Positions 19,300 to 27,554 of a stretch of 64,000 bases of DNA are shown in pieces. Numbering within the stretch: position 1 is the first letter of the stretch; each line of letters starts with the position of its first letter. This DNA is from Microvirga terrae (GTDB lineage: Bacteria > Pseudomonadota > Alphaproteobacteria > Rhizobiales > Beijerinckiaceae). The stretch lies in contig NZ_CP102845.1 of the NCBI RefSeq assembly GCF_013307435.2, forward strand, positions 2,365,001 to 2,429,000. Reading direction: 5' to 3'. The position numbers and the translations under genes are program-made. Below the pieces are notes generated by a model that saw only the letters and a program-made list of their open reading frames with translations, did no database searches and was not told the DNA's origin.

Positions 19300-19850
19300 A
19301 CGGACGAACGCTCCAACCCTGCACAAGGAGGGGTTAGCCTGATCGGCTCGGACATTGAAAGAAGCTGGCCGGCTGAAGACAGCCGGACTGTTCCTGCTCA
19401 CGCAAACAAGTTGACTGAGCTGCAACCCGGCTACCAACAATGGGCTTGGCGACTTGTTCCAGTTCCTGTGAGAGAAGAAACCCGAATGCTTCGAACAACT
19501 CCGGCAGACGGCGTGTTCCCTGCCGCATGCCGCAATCCGGAAAAGGCGTCGCGCGAAAAGCCAAGCTTCTCATACGTTAATGCGGCCCATCCGGGGAGCT
19601 TCCATCCTGGCAAATGCCGGGCAGCCCGATCATCGAACGAGATGTGCGATCCCGGCGGGAGACAGAGCGTGGTCGGGGCGAACCTGTTGATCAAGCCGAT
19701 CGCCCTGCAGGACGCGCGATACTCGAAGCGGGAGGCTCGATTGGGGGAGATGGTCTTGTTGAGCACAATCCTAGGTGTTGTCGGCGCGACTGCACGGATC
19801 CTCTATCGCCACTCGATCCGATGGCCCGACGAGCGCGCTCATGCAGCCGA
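19300..19850. other. Intergenic leader region upstream of glycosidase/exporter operon
   Basis: About 550 bases lie between the LtnD-like stop and the glycosidase start. It includes a small perfect stem-loop (CCGGCTG, AAGA, CAGCCGG at 19369-19386), which lies in the leader of the glycosidase operon. Several overlapping open frames of 70-155 codons exist on both strands, but none has a convincing ribosome-binding site or domain pattern, so I call no gene. Confidence 0.45.
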
Positions 19851-20729
19851 TCATCGAACGCCGTTCAAGGCGAGATAGGTGCGGATGACCTGACTGTCGT
19901 CCTCATGGCCGTCCCCGCGCCCGGAGGCCGCCAGGAACATCTGATGGGCCGCTGCGGCCAGGGGCAGAGCCGCCCTGGTGTCCCGGCCCGCATCGAGCAC
20001 GATGCCGAGATCCTTGACGAAGATGTCGACCGCGCTGGTGACCTCGGGCTGCTCTTGGAGCATGCGCGGCCCCCGGTCCTTGAGCATCCAGCTCGAGGCC
20101 GCGGACCCGCTCATGATTTGCAGCAGGATGTCGAGATCGACGCCGACTTTGGACGCAAGAGCGAACGCCTCGGCGACGACCGCGATGTGAACGCCGCACA
20201 GAAGCTGGTTGACGGTCTTGACCATGGCGCCCTGTCCCGGGCGCTCGCCCACATGGAAGACCTTGTCGCCCATGGCGTCGAAGACGGGCTTTGCGAGATC
20301 GAACGTGTCGCGGGGTCCGGCCGCCATGATGGTCAGCGTCGCTCCCTTGGCGCCAGCCACCCCGCCCGACACGGGAGCGTCGACCAGGCGCCTTCCGGCG
20401 CGCTGGACTCGTGCTTCGATGGCTTCCACGGCCGAAGGAGGGCAGGTCGCCATGAGGGCGACCACGCCGCCGTCGCGGAGCGACTCCAGGGCTCCGCCCT
20501 CGAACAGCACGGCCTCGGCCTGGGCGGCGTTCACCACCATCAGGATCAAGACATCCGCGTCATGGGCCGCGTCACGCGCGCTGCCCGCGCGCCGGCCACC
20601 GGCCCCTTCGAGCGTCGCGAGGGCGTTGGCGTTCAGATCGAACCCGGTGACGTCGAAGCCCTTTCGCACGAGGTTCGAGGCCATCGGCAGTCCCATGGCG
20701 CCAAGGCCGACAAAAGCAATCCGAGTCAT
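19851..20729 (-). CDS. Beta-hydroxyacid dehydrogenase (3-hydroxyisobutyrate/L-threonate dehydrogenase type)
   Basis: This 292-residue NAD(P)-dependent enzyme has the N-terminal Rossmann motif FVGLGAMGLPMASNL, the substrate-binding DAPVSGGVAGAKGATL segment, and GQGAMVKTVNQLL with the catalytic Lys equivalent. The QLLCGVHIAVVAEAFALASKVGVD stretch is most like the LtnD/YgbJ branch that oxidises L-threonate or related C4 sugar acids. It is transcribed in the same direction as the TRAP transporter and transketolase genes, though separated by about 160 bases that contain a hairpin repeat. It may therefore belong to the same pathway. Confidence 0.8.
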   Translation of the reverse strand: MTRIAFVGLGAMGLPMASNLVRKGFDVTGFDLNANALATLEGAGGRRAGSARDAAHDADVLILMVVNAAQAEAVLFEGGALESLRDGGVVALMATCPPSAVEAIEARVQRAGRRLVDAPVSGGVAGAKGATLTIMAAGPRDTFDLAKPVFDAMGDKVFHVGERPGQGAMVKTVNQLLCGVHIAVVAEAFALASKVGVDLDILLQIMSGSAASSWMLKDRGPRMLQEQPEVTSAVDIFVKDLGIVLDAGRDTRAALPLAAAAHQMFLAASGRGDGHEDDSQVIRTYLALNGVR

Positions 20730-20841
20730 GTTCCTGATCCCTCGCTTCGTGCCTATCGGTACTGTGCCGGCCGGAGAGCTGACAAGGGGAGAGCGTCCCG
20801 CTCGTTCTAAAGTAGGACGCCCCGATGCTTCTTCTCTCATG

Positions 20842-20886
20842 AGAGCATCGCGCGAAAGACCGGATCCAGTTTTCGCGCGATGCTCT
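20842..20886. repeat. Long hairpin repeat (GAGCATCG type)
   Basis: AGAGCATCGCGCGAAA (20842-20857) and TTTCGCGCGATGCTCT (20871-20886) form a perfect sixteen-pair stem with a 13-base loop. It sits five bases from the DctM stop and could end the TRAP transcript. The outer GAGCATCG/CGATGCTC arms resemble those of the hairpin at 42353-42398, so it is probably a member of a dispersed genomic repeat family. Confidence 0.6.
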
Positions 20887-20890
20887 GGCT

Positions 20891-22150
20891 TCAGTAGATC
20901 GTCAGGGTGGGAATGTAGCTGACGGCGAGAAGCACCAGCATGGCCACGCCGAAGAACGGCCACAGCTCTCGGGTCGTGTCCGCCAGGGACGATCGCGCGA
21001 TCGACGAGGAGATGAACAGCGTCGTGCCGATCGGGGGCGTGTAGAGCCCGATGCCGAGATTGAGCACCATGATGATGCCGAGCTGCACCGGATCGAGCCC
21101 GATCGTCGCCGCCAGGGGCACGAAGATCGGCCCGAGGAGCAGGATCGCCGGCGGCAGGTCCAGCGGCATGCCGACGACCAGCAGCAGGATGTTCATGGCC
21201 AGGATCACCAGCAGGGGATTGCTGATCGTGGCCGTGACCCACTCGGCGAAGCGGATCGGAACCTCGTCGAAGGTCAGGATCCAGCCCACGATGGCGCTGC
21301 CCATGATCACCAGCATGACGACCCCGGTCGCGATGCCGGACTCGATCAGGCTGTGATAGAAGCGCTTCCAGGTGAGGTCGCGGTAGAAGAGGGCGCTGAG
21401 GGCCAGTGCATAGACGACGGCCAAGACGGAGATCTCGGTCGGCGTGGCGATGCCGAAGCGCAGACCGAGCAAGATGAGGATCGGCATCAGGAGGGCGGGA
21501 CCGCTCAGCACCGCCAGCTTGAGAAGCTCCATCCGGCTGACGGCCGGGTCCTCCGAGTGGATGCCGCGCCGCCGCGCGATCCAGCTGCAGGTCAGGACGA
21601 AGCCGCCGGCCATCAGGATGCCCGGCAGAATGCCCGCCGTGAACAGATCCGCGATGCTGACGCCGCTGACGAGGGAGTAGAGGATCAGCGGGATCGACGG
21701 CGGAATGAGGATGTCGATCACCGCCGACGTCGCGTTGTTGGCCGCGCACAGCCCGGCCGGGTAGCCCTGCTTCTTCTGCCAGGGAATCAGCACCGAGCCC
21801 AGCGCGCTGGCATTGGCGACCGCGCTTCCGGAGACGCCGCCGAACACCACGGAGGCGACGACGGTTGTCGAGAGTGGACCGCCGCGCCAGCGCTGCATCG
21901 ACTTGGTGGCGAAGGACAGAAGCTCGTGCCCCAGCTTGCCGCCGAGCATCAGGCTGCCGGCCATCATGAAGAAGGGCAGGGCCAGCATCGGGAAGGACTG
22001 CGTCTGCTGGTACATCTGCTGCGCGACGATCATCAGGGGCAGCTCGCCCTGCCAGGCAAGCGTCGCTCCGGCGGCGATCACCAGCGCGTGGCCCACGGGG
22101 ATCGCCAGCAGCATGAGGATCGTGAAGACGATGATGAGAACGATGCTCAT
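20891..22150 (-). CDS. TRAP transporter large permease, DctM-type
   Basis: The 419-residue protein is almost entirely hydrophobic, with about twelve or more membrane segments. It has the DctM family pattern: ALPFFMMAGSLM, the GGVSGSAVANASALGS motif near residue 100, and PPSIPLILYS. It is the ion-coupled transport subunit of a TRAP system that imports carboxylates or related acids with the periplasmic DctP protein. Its ATG overlaps the stop of the small permease by four bases. Confidence 0.93.
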   Translation of the reverse strand: MSIVLIIVFTILMLLAIPVGHALVIAAGATLAWQGELPLMIVAQQMYQQTQSFPMLALPFFMMAGSLMLGGKLGHELLSFATKSMQRWRGGPLSTTVVASVVFGGVSGSAVANASALGSVLIPWQKKQGYPAGLCAANNATSAVIDILIPPSIPLILYSLVSGVSIADLFTAGILPGILMAGGFVLTCSWIARRRGIHSEDPAVSRMELLKLAVLSGPALLMPILILLGLRFGIATPTEISVLAVVYALALSALFYRDLTWKRFYHSLIESGIATGVVMLVIMGSAIVGWILTFDEVPIRFAEWVTATISNPLLVILAMNILLLVVGMPLDLPPAILLLGPIFVPLAATIGLDPVQLGIIMVLNLGIGLYTPPIGTTLFISSSIARSSLADTTRELWPFFGVAMLVLLAVSYIPTLTIY

Positions 22151-22725
22151 ATGCCGGTCTCCTCCGGATCGGGGGTCGGCATGGCCTCGGGGCCGAGCAC
22201 GGCGACCCGCAGGGCAAGCGCGAAGGTGGTCAGGATGACGGCGATGCAGCCCAGCGCCAGAGCGTAATAGCTGTAGCTGCTCGACAGGCCGAGCACGGGG
22301 CTCGTCTCGATGGACACGATGTCGGCGACGCCGAACGCCTCCCAGGCCAGGACGGCATAGGACGCCATGATGATGGCGTGGCCGACGAGGAGCATGAGGC
22401 GGGCGCCGTTCCTGTTCAGGCGGGACAGGACGGACTCGACCGCCATGTGGCCGCCCTTCTGAACGGCGAGCGCCACGCCGGCCATGATGAACCACGGGAA
22501 GAGGCGCTCGGGCAGTTCCTGGGCGAAGCGGAAGCCGCCGCTTTCCAGGACGTAGCGGGCGACGACATTCGCCGTGAGGATCGCCAGCAGGGCGATTCCG
22601 GTGAGCAGGATCACCGCCTGGCAGGCGAAGGCCACCGCGCGGTCGATGATCCTGGCCAGGGCGAGCGCGCCGCTCCCCGTGGCCAGCTCACGCTCGTGGT
22701 GGGGGAGAGGGGCGACGCGCGTCAT
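22147..22725 (-). CDS. TRAP transporter small permease, DctQ-type
   Basis: The 192-residue protein has four transmembrane segments and the DctQ-like NVVARYVLESGGFRFAQELPERLFPWFIMAG region. It bridges the binding protein and the DctM channel. It overlaps dctM by four bases and starts four bases after the binding-protein stop, so the three TRAP genes form one translational unit. Confidence 0.9.
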   Translation of the reverse strand: MTRVAPLPHHERELATGSGALALARIIDRAVAFACQAVILLTGIALLAILTANVVARYVLESGGFRFAQELPERLFPWFIMAGVALAVQKGGHMAVESVLSRLNRNGARLMLLVGHAIIMASYAVLAWEAFGVADIVSIETSPVLGLSSSYSYYALALGCIAVILTTFALALRVAVLGPEAMPTPDPEETGI

Positions 22726-22729
22726 GGCG

Positions 22730-23728
22730 TCAGCTCCGGGCGGTTTTCGCGAGCCGGTCGACGAACTCGCCGAAGGGCTTCGCGCGCCAGGTGTCGACCA
22801 CCTTGGCGGAGGCCTCGCGGAAGGCCGGCTTGTCGACTTCGTTGACGGCGAGCTTCGGATTGGCCCGGAACTCGCTGTTGAACTTGGCCTCGTTCTCGGC
22901 GAACAGCTTGCGCTGCAGGTCGCCCGCCTCCTTGGCGGCCGCCTTGATGATCTCCCGGTCGGCGGCGGGCAGCCGCGTCCAGGTGATCTGCGACATGAGG
23001 AACGGCGAGCTCTCCCATTTGTGGCCCGAGAGGCTGATGAACTTGTTCACCTCGAACAGCTTGGAGCTGGCGATATTCGTCAGCGGGTTCTCCTGCCCGT
23101 CCACGACGCCCTGCTGGAGAGCCACATAGAGTTCGCCGAAGCTGATCTGTTCCGTTCCCGCCCCGAGCGCCTGGAAGATGTCGATGGTCATCGGGTCAGG
23201 GGGCGTGCGGATCTTCAGGCCCTTCAGGTCGGCCGGCTTGGCGACGGGCCGCTTGCTGTTGGTGATGTGGCGGATGCCGTTGTCCCACCAGCCGAGGGGA
23301 ACCATCTGGACCTTGGAGAAGCGCTGGGCGAGCTCCTCGCCGATCGGGCCTTCCAGCACCTTGAAGGCCGCGGCGCTGTCCTCGAACAGGAACGGCAGGC
23401 CGAGCGCGGCGAGCTCCGGCACGAGCGCCGAGGTGGAGCCCTGGCTGTTGACGGTCATGTCGACCGCGCCGGTGCGCAGGCTCGTGAGCAGGGACTGCTC
23501 GTTGCCGAGCTGCTCGGATCCGGCGACGCGCACGCTGATGCGTCCGCCGGTGCGCTCCTTGACCAGTTCGCCGAAGCGCTCGGTGGCGATGCTTCGCGGA
23601 TTGCCGGGCGCCGCGTTGTGGCCGAGGGTCAGGTTGGTGGCCGCCTGGGCGCCGCGGGGCAGCGTCAGGACGGCCGGTGCCGCGAAGGCTCCGGCGATCA
23701 GCGTCCGGCGTGAAATCGTGCTCTTCAT
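22730..23728 (-). CDS. TRAP transporter substrate-binding protein, DctP-type
   Basis: The protein has 332 residues with a signal peptide that carries a twin-arginine-like start (SRRTLIAGAF) and cleavage after AQA. The conserved DctP segment DLKGLKIRTPPDP includes the Arg that holds the ligand carboxylate. GELYVALQQGVVDGQENPL is the family signature. The ligand is therefore most likely an acid; its neighbours suggest a sugar acid or a branched or short-chain hydroxyacid. ATG 23728 has an AGGAGAACGC ribosome-binding site. Confidence 0.93.
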   Translation of the reverse strand: MKSTISRRTLIAGAFAAPAVLTLPRGAQAATNLTLGHNAAPGNPRSIATERFGELVKERTGGRISVRVAGSEQLGNEQSLLTSLRTGAVDMTVNSQGSTSALVPELAALGLPFLFEDSAAAFKVLEGPIGEELAQRFSKVQMVPLGWWDNGIRHITNSKRPVAKPADLKGLKIRTPPDPMTIDIFQALGAGTEQISFGELYVALQQGVVDGQENPLTNIASSKLFEVNKFISLSGHKWESSPFLMSQITWTRLPAADREIIKAAAKEAGDLQRKLFAENEAKFNSEFRANPKLAVNEVDKPAFREASAKVVDTWRAKPFGEFVDRLAKTARS

Positions 23729-23811
23729 GTGCGTTCTCCTCTGAATGTCCCGCCCGTTGGCCGGGCTTGTCGACGATTGTGATGACGGCGGCGCGCGGAG
23801 AGGCGGCCGCA

Positions 23812-23838
23812 CCCCGGAGCGGATCGTCCGCTCCGGGG
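23812..23838 (-). terminator. Stem-loop between transketolase and TRAP genes
   Basis: CCCCGGAGCGGA (23812-23823) and TCCGCTCCGGGG (23827-23838) form a perfect twelve-pair stem with a TCG loop, ten bases after the transketolase stop. No U run follows on the minus strand. It may reduce read-through into the TRAP genes or act as an mRNA processing and stability element. Confidence 0.6.
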
Positions 23839-23847
23839 ACGATCGTC

Positions 23848-24900
23848 CTAGAGCCAGCCCTTGATGCTGCGCGTCATGGCGGCGACCGACAGGCCGTAGC
23901 GGTCGTGCAGGGTCGGCAGGGCACCGGCGTCCAGGAATTCATCCGGCAGGGCGATCTGGCGGAAGGCCGTCGGGAACACGCCCGAGCGCATCAGAAGGCC
24001 GGCCACCGCCTCGCCGAGGCCGCCGACGATCGTGTGGTTCTCCGCCACGACCACCATGCGGCCGGTGCGCGAGGTCTCCTTCAGGATCGTCGCCTCGTCC
24101 AGGGGCTTGATGGTCGGCACGTGCAGCACAGCGACGTCGACATTGTCGTTCGCGAGCGCCTCGGCGGCTTCGAGGGCCCGCATGGTCATCAGGCCGGACG
24201 AGACGATCAGCACGTCGTTGCCGTCGCGCAGGGTCTTGGCCTTGCCGAACTCGAACGTGTAGCCGTACTCGTCGAGGACGAGCGGGACGTTGCCGCGCAG
24301 GAGCCGCATGTAGACCGGGCCGTCATGGGCCGCCATGGCGGGCACGGCCTGCTCGATCTCGTGGGCGTCGCACGGATCGATGATGGCGATGTTCGGCATG
24401 CCGCGGAAGATCGCGATGTCCTCGGTGGCCTGATGGCTCGGCCCGTAGCCGGTGGTCAGGCCGGGGAGGGCGCAGACGATCTTCACGTTGAGGTTTTCCT
24501 CGGCGATCGCCATGCAGATGAAGTCGTAGGCCCGGCGCGCGGCGAACACCGCGTAGGTGGTGGCGAACGGCATGAAGCCTTCCCGGGCCATGCCGGCGGC
24601 CGCGCTGATCAGGAGCTGCTCGGCCATGCCCATCTGGTAGAAGCGCTCCGGATGCGCCTTGGCGAAGACGTGCAGGTCCGTGTACTTGGCGAGGTCCGCC
24701 GTCAGGCCGACGATCTCCGGCCGGGTCTCGGCGAGCGCCGCGAGGGCGTGGCCGAACGGGGCGGGCTTGGTGCGCTGGTCGGGCCCGGCGAGCGACGCGA
24801 TCATCGCCGAGGTGGTGAGCCGCGGGCTGTCCGCCGTGCCCTGTCCGCCTTCCGCCTGTTCGCCCAGCCAGGCGGGACGGGTGTATTTCGAGCGCCTCAT
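23848..24900 (-). CDS. Transketolase, C-terminal subunit (split enzyme)
   Basis: The 350-residue protein corresponds to the pyrimidine-binding and C-terminal domains of transketolase. MGMAEQLLISAAAGMAREGF holds the catalytic Glu that activates thiamine diphosphate, and TTGYGPSHQATEDIAIFRGMPN is the matching transketolase signature. With the preceding gene it makes a two-subunit enzyme moving a C2 ketol unit between sugar-type substrates. Split transketolases of this kind occur in special pathways such as apulose-4-phosphate or sulfofructose catabolism. Here there is no kinase or isomerase beside it. The start overlaps the stop of the N-terminal subunit by four bases. Confidence 0.9.
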   Translation of the reverse strand: MRRSKYTRPAWLGEQAEGGQGTADSPRLTTSAMIASLAGPDQRTKPAPFGHALAALAETRPEIVGLTADLAKYTDLHVFAKAHPERFYQMGMAEQLLISAAAGMAREGFMPFATTYAVFAARRAYDFICMAIAEENLNVKIVCALPGLTTGYGPSHQATEDIAIFRGMPNIAIIDPCDAHEIEQAVPAMAAHDGPVYMRLLRGNVPLVLDEYGYTFEFGKAKTLRDGNDVLIVSSGLMTMRALEAAEALANDNVDVAVLHVPTIKPLDEATILKETSRTGRMVVVAENHTIVGGLGEAVAGLLMRSGVFPTAFRQIALPDEFLDAGALPTLHDRYGLSVAAMTRSIKGWL

Positions 24901-25766
24901 GATGTCCTCCCGGCGTCCAAGAGTTCGATGGCCTTTCGCCACTCGTTCGGCTCCACCCGCAGGAAGTGGTTGCGCTCGCGCTCCTCGAGGAACGGCACGC
25001 CCTTGGCCATCTTGGTGTCGCAGATGATGATGCGCGGCTTCTGCTCGGCCAGGTTCCTGGCCTCGTCGAAGGCCGCCACGAGGGCGTCGATGTCGTTGCC
25101 GTCGACGCGCTGCACATGCCAGCCGAAGGATGCGAAGCGCTCGGCCAGCGGCTCGAAGCCCGTGACCTGGGAGGCCGGGCCGTCCGCCTGCTGGTTGTTC
25201 ACGTCGACGAGGCCGATCAGGTTGTCGAGCTTCCAGTGGCTCGCCGACCAGGCGCCCTCCCAGATCGACCCCTCGCCGAGCTCGCCGTCGGAGAACAGGC
25301 AATAGACGAAGGACTTCGACTGCTTGCGCTTCAGGCCCAGGGAGAAGCCCACCGCGAGGCCGAGGCCGTGCCCGAGCGACCCGCCGGTGATCTCCATGCC
25401 GGGCGTGTAGGCGGCCATGCCGGACATGGGCAGGCGGCTGTCGTCGGTGCCGTAGCTCTCGAGCTCGTCCTCCGGGATGATCCCGGCCTCGATCAGGGCC
25501 GCGTAGAGGGCGATCGCGTAGTGGCCGATGGAGAGCAGGAAGCGGTCGCGCTCCTCCCATTCCGGATCCTCGGGCCGGTAGCGCATGGCGTGGAAATACG
25601 ACACCGCCAGCACGTCCGCGATGCCGAGCGCCTGGGCGATGTAGCCCTGGCCCTGGACCTCGCCCATGCGAAGCGCGTTGCGGCGGATGCGGTAGGCGCG
25701 GTCCGCCAGGGACACGTTGGACAGGGACGGCTGCGGAGCCCGTGGCGCCGCGTGGCTCGTGGTCAT
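24897..25766 (-). CDS. Transketolase, N-terminal subunit (split enzyme)
   Basis: The 289-residue protein is the diphosphate-binding half of transketolase. GSLGHGLGLAVGFSLG and the GDG-like motif SDGELGEGSIWEGAW, followed about 20 residues later by the metal-binding Asn-rich VDVNNQQ, are intact. ATG 25766 is 20 bases after the SDR gene on the same strand, so SDR and both transketolase subunits are one operon. The divergent LysR gene probably controls it. Conventional transketolases are single 650-residue chains; the split suggests a dedicated catabolic version. Confidence 0.9.
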   Translation of the reverse strand: MTTSHAAPRAPQPSLSNVSLADRAYRIRRNALRMGEVQGQGYIAQALGIADVLAVSYFHAMRYRPEDPEWEERDRFLLSIGHYAIALYAALIEAGIIPEDELESYGTDDSRLPMSGMAAYTPGMEITGGSLGHGLGLAVGFSLGLKRKQSKSFVYCLFSDGELGEGSIWEGAWSASHWKLDNLIGLVDVNNQQADGPASQVTGFEPLAERFASFGWHVQRVDGNDIDALVAAFDEARNLAEQKPRIIICDTKMAKGVPFLEERERNHFLRVEPNEWRKAIELLDAGRTS

Positions 25767-25786
25767 GAATCTCTCCCGTTGGCGGA

Positions 25787-26536
25787 TCAGTGGATCAGCA
25801 TGCCGCCGTTCACGTCGATGACGGCGCCGGTGACGTAGGCGGACAGGTCGGACGCGAGGAACAGGTAGGCTCCGGCCACGTCCTCGGCGTCGCCGAGGCG
25901 GTTGAGGGGAATGCCCTTCAGGATGTCCCGGCGCATCTCGTCGGTGAGCTTGCCGCCCGTGATGTCGGTCTGGATCAGCCCGGGCGTGACGCAGTTGACC
26001 CGGATGCCGTCCGGCCCCAGCTCCCGCGCCATCGCCTTCGCGAGGCCGAGCACGCCGGCCTTGGCGGCCGAGTAGTGCGGCCCGCCGAAGATTCCGCCGC
26101 CGCGCTGTGCCGAGACCGACGACATGCAGGCGATCGACCCGCGGCCGCGGGAGCGCATGTGCGGAATGAACGCCTGGCTCAGGTAGAGGACGCCGGTGAG
26201 GTTCACGTCGACGATGCGGCGCCAGCTCGCCCCGTCGATCTCCATGGTCTTCACCGGCTGGGTGACGCCGGCATTGTTGAGCAGGATGTCGACCTGCCCG
26301 AAGGCCGTGATGGCCTCGTCGGCGGCGCGCCGGCAATCGTCGAGGTCCGTGACGTTGCAGCCGATCCCGACGTGCTGCGGCCCGAGGGAGGCAGCCGCCT
26401 CCCTGGCGCCCGATCCGTCGATGTCGAGAATCGCCACCCTGGCGCCGTGGCGCGCGAAGAGGCGGGCGGTGGCGAGGCCGATCCCGCGCGGGCTCGCCGC
26501 GCCGGAAATGACCGCGGTCTTTCCTTCGAGTAGCAT
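25787..26536 (-). CDS. Short-chain dehydrogenase/reductase (SDR family)
   Basis: The 249-residue classical SDR has the cofactor motif SGAASPRGIG, LNNAGV, catalytic Ser in MSSVSAQ, Tyr-Lys in YSAAKAG, and the terminal VIDVNGGMLIH. Asp at the end of strand 2 (LDIDGS) favours NAD over NADP. It is first in the operon with a GGAGG ribosome-binding site before ATG 26536. It probably oxidises a sugar, sugar alcohol or hydroxyacid to the ketose that the transketolase cleaves. This is inferred from order. Confidence 0.9.
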   Translation of the reverse strand: MLLEGKTAVISGAASPRGIGLATARLFARHGARVAILDIDGSGAREAAASLGPQHVGIGCNVTDLDDCRRAADEAITAFGQVDILLNNAGVTQPVKTMEIDGASWRRIVDVNLTGVLYLSQAFIPHMRSRGRGSIACMSSVSAQRGGGIFGGPHYSAAKAGVLGLAKAMARELGPDGIRVNCVTPGLIQTDITGGKLTDEMRRDILKGIPLNRLGDAEDVAGAYLFLASDLSAYVTGAVIDVNGGMLIH

Positions 26537-26629
26537 CGTTTCCTCCAGGGGAAGGGTCGTTCTTGTTCGTGTTGGAGGAATTATTTTCCGCATTGCGCGG
26601 GAGGACAAACGCGCCGTTTACACCCTCTG

Positions 26630-26644
26630 GTGAATCTGATTCAC
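26630..26644. promoter_or_regulatory. LysR-type operator (perfect palindrome, T-N11-A)
   Basis: GTGAATCTGATTCAC is a perfect 7-1-7 palindrome and contains a T-N11-A core, the LysR-type consensus. It ends eight bases before the lysR ATG in the 115-base divergent region that also holds the SDR/transketolase promoter. It is likely the autoregulatory recognition site. Confidence 0.6.
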
Positions 26645-26651
26645 TCATCCG

Positions 26652-27554
26652 ATGCTTCAGCAGGTTCCGCTCTCCTTCCTCCGGATCTTCGAGGCGGCTG
26701 GCCGGACCGGGTCGTTCCGGGCGGCCTCCGCGGAGCTCAACCTGACCCCGAGCGCGGTCAGCCACGCGATCCGCAAGCTCGAGCAGGCGCTCGGCATCCC
26801 GCTGTTCGACCGCGAGACGCGCAACGTGCGGCTGAGCTACGAGGGCGAGGCGCTGATGCGCCATGTCGGCCGGGCCTTCGAGGAACTGCGGCGCGGCATG
26901 GAGGTCGTGTCCACCCGCGGCCCCATGCTCCTGCGCCTGCACTCGGCGCCGAGCTTCGCCGCGCAGTGGCTGACGCCGCGCCTGGCGGCGTTCCTGAAAC
27001 AGCATCCGGGCGTGGACGTGCGGCTTGCCGCCGGAACCGACTACACGCGCTTCACGTCGGACGAGTTCGACGCCGACATCGTCTACGGGGCGCCGCGCAC
27101 GGAAGGGCTGATCGTCGTGCCTCTCGGGGAGGAAACGATCACGCCGCTCTGCGCGCCCGACCTCGCCGCGACGATCGGCACGCCGGAGGACCTGTACCAC
27201 CATGTCCTGATCCAGACCGACAGCAAGCAGATCCAATGGGCCGACTGGTTTTCCGCGAACGGGCTCTCCGGACCCTCGCCGAACGGGAGCCGGTTCGACC
27301 GCAGCTTCCTGGCCATCGCGGCGGCCGCGGAGGGACTCGGCGTCGCGCTCGAATCCACCCGCCTGGCCGAGCGGGAACTCGCCTCGGGACGGCTGGTCAT
27401 GCCCCTGGAGGGCCGGTCGAACGCGGTCCGGTATGTCGGCCACAACCTGGTGTTCCCGCGCTATGTCCGGCAGCGCCGCCCTTTGCGGGCCTTCACCGAA
27501 TGGCTGGTGGCCGAGCTCGAGATCAAGTCCCCGATCCCGCTCGTCGGGACCTGA
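26652..27554 (+). CDS. LysR-family transcriptional regulator (GcvA-like)
   Basis: The 300-residue protein has the N-terminal winged helix-turn-helix (LSFLRIFEAAGRTGSFRAAS, LTPSAVSHAIRKLEQALG, LFDRETRNVRLS) and a C-terminal substrate-binding domain with the SFAAQWLTPRLAAFLKQHP pattern of the GcvA branch. It is divergent from the SDR-transketolase operon, and a perfect LysR-type palindrome lies directly before its start. It most likely senses a pathway intermediate and activates that operon. Confidence 0.92.
   Translation: MLQQVPLSFLRIFEAAGRTGSFRAASAELNLTPSAVSHAIRKLEQALGIPLFDRETRNVRLSYEGEALMRHVGRAFEELRRGMEVVSTRGPMLLRLHSAPSFAAQWLTPRLAAFLKQHPGVDVRLAAGTDYTRFTSDEFDADIVYGAPRTEGLIVVPLGEETITPLCAPDLAATIGTPEDLYHHVLIQTDSKQIQWADWFSANGLSGPSPNGSRFDRSFLAIAAAAEGLGVALESTRLAERELASGRLVMPLEGRSNAVRYVGHNLVFPRYVRQRRPLRAFTEWLVAELEIKSPIPLVGT

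Noticed and set aside
19411..19878. Open frames of about 80-155 codons on both strands in the gap upstream of the glycosidase gene
   Set aside because: No family pattern, no good start signal, and they overlap each other. They are not supportable as genes.
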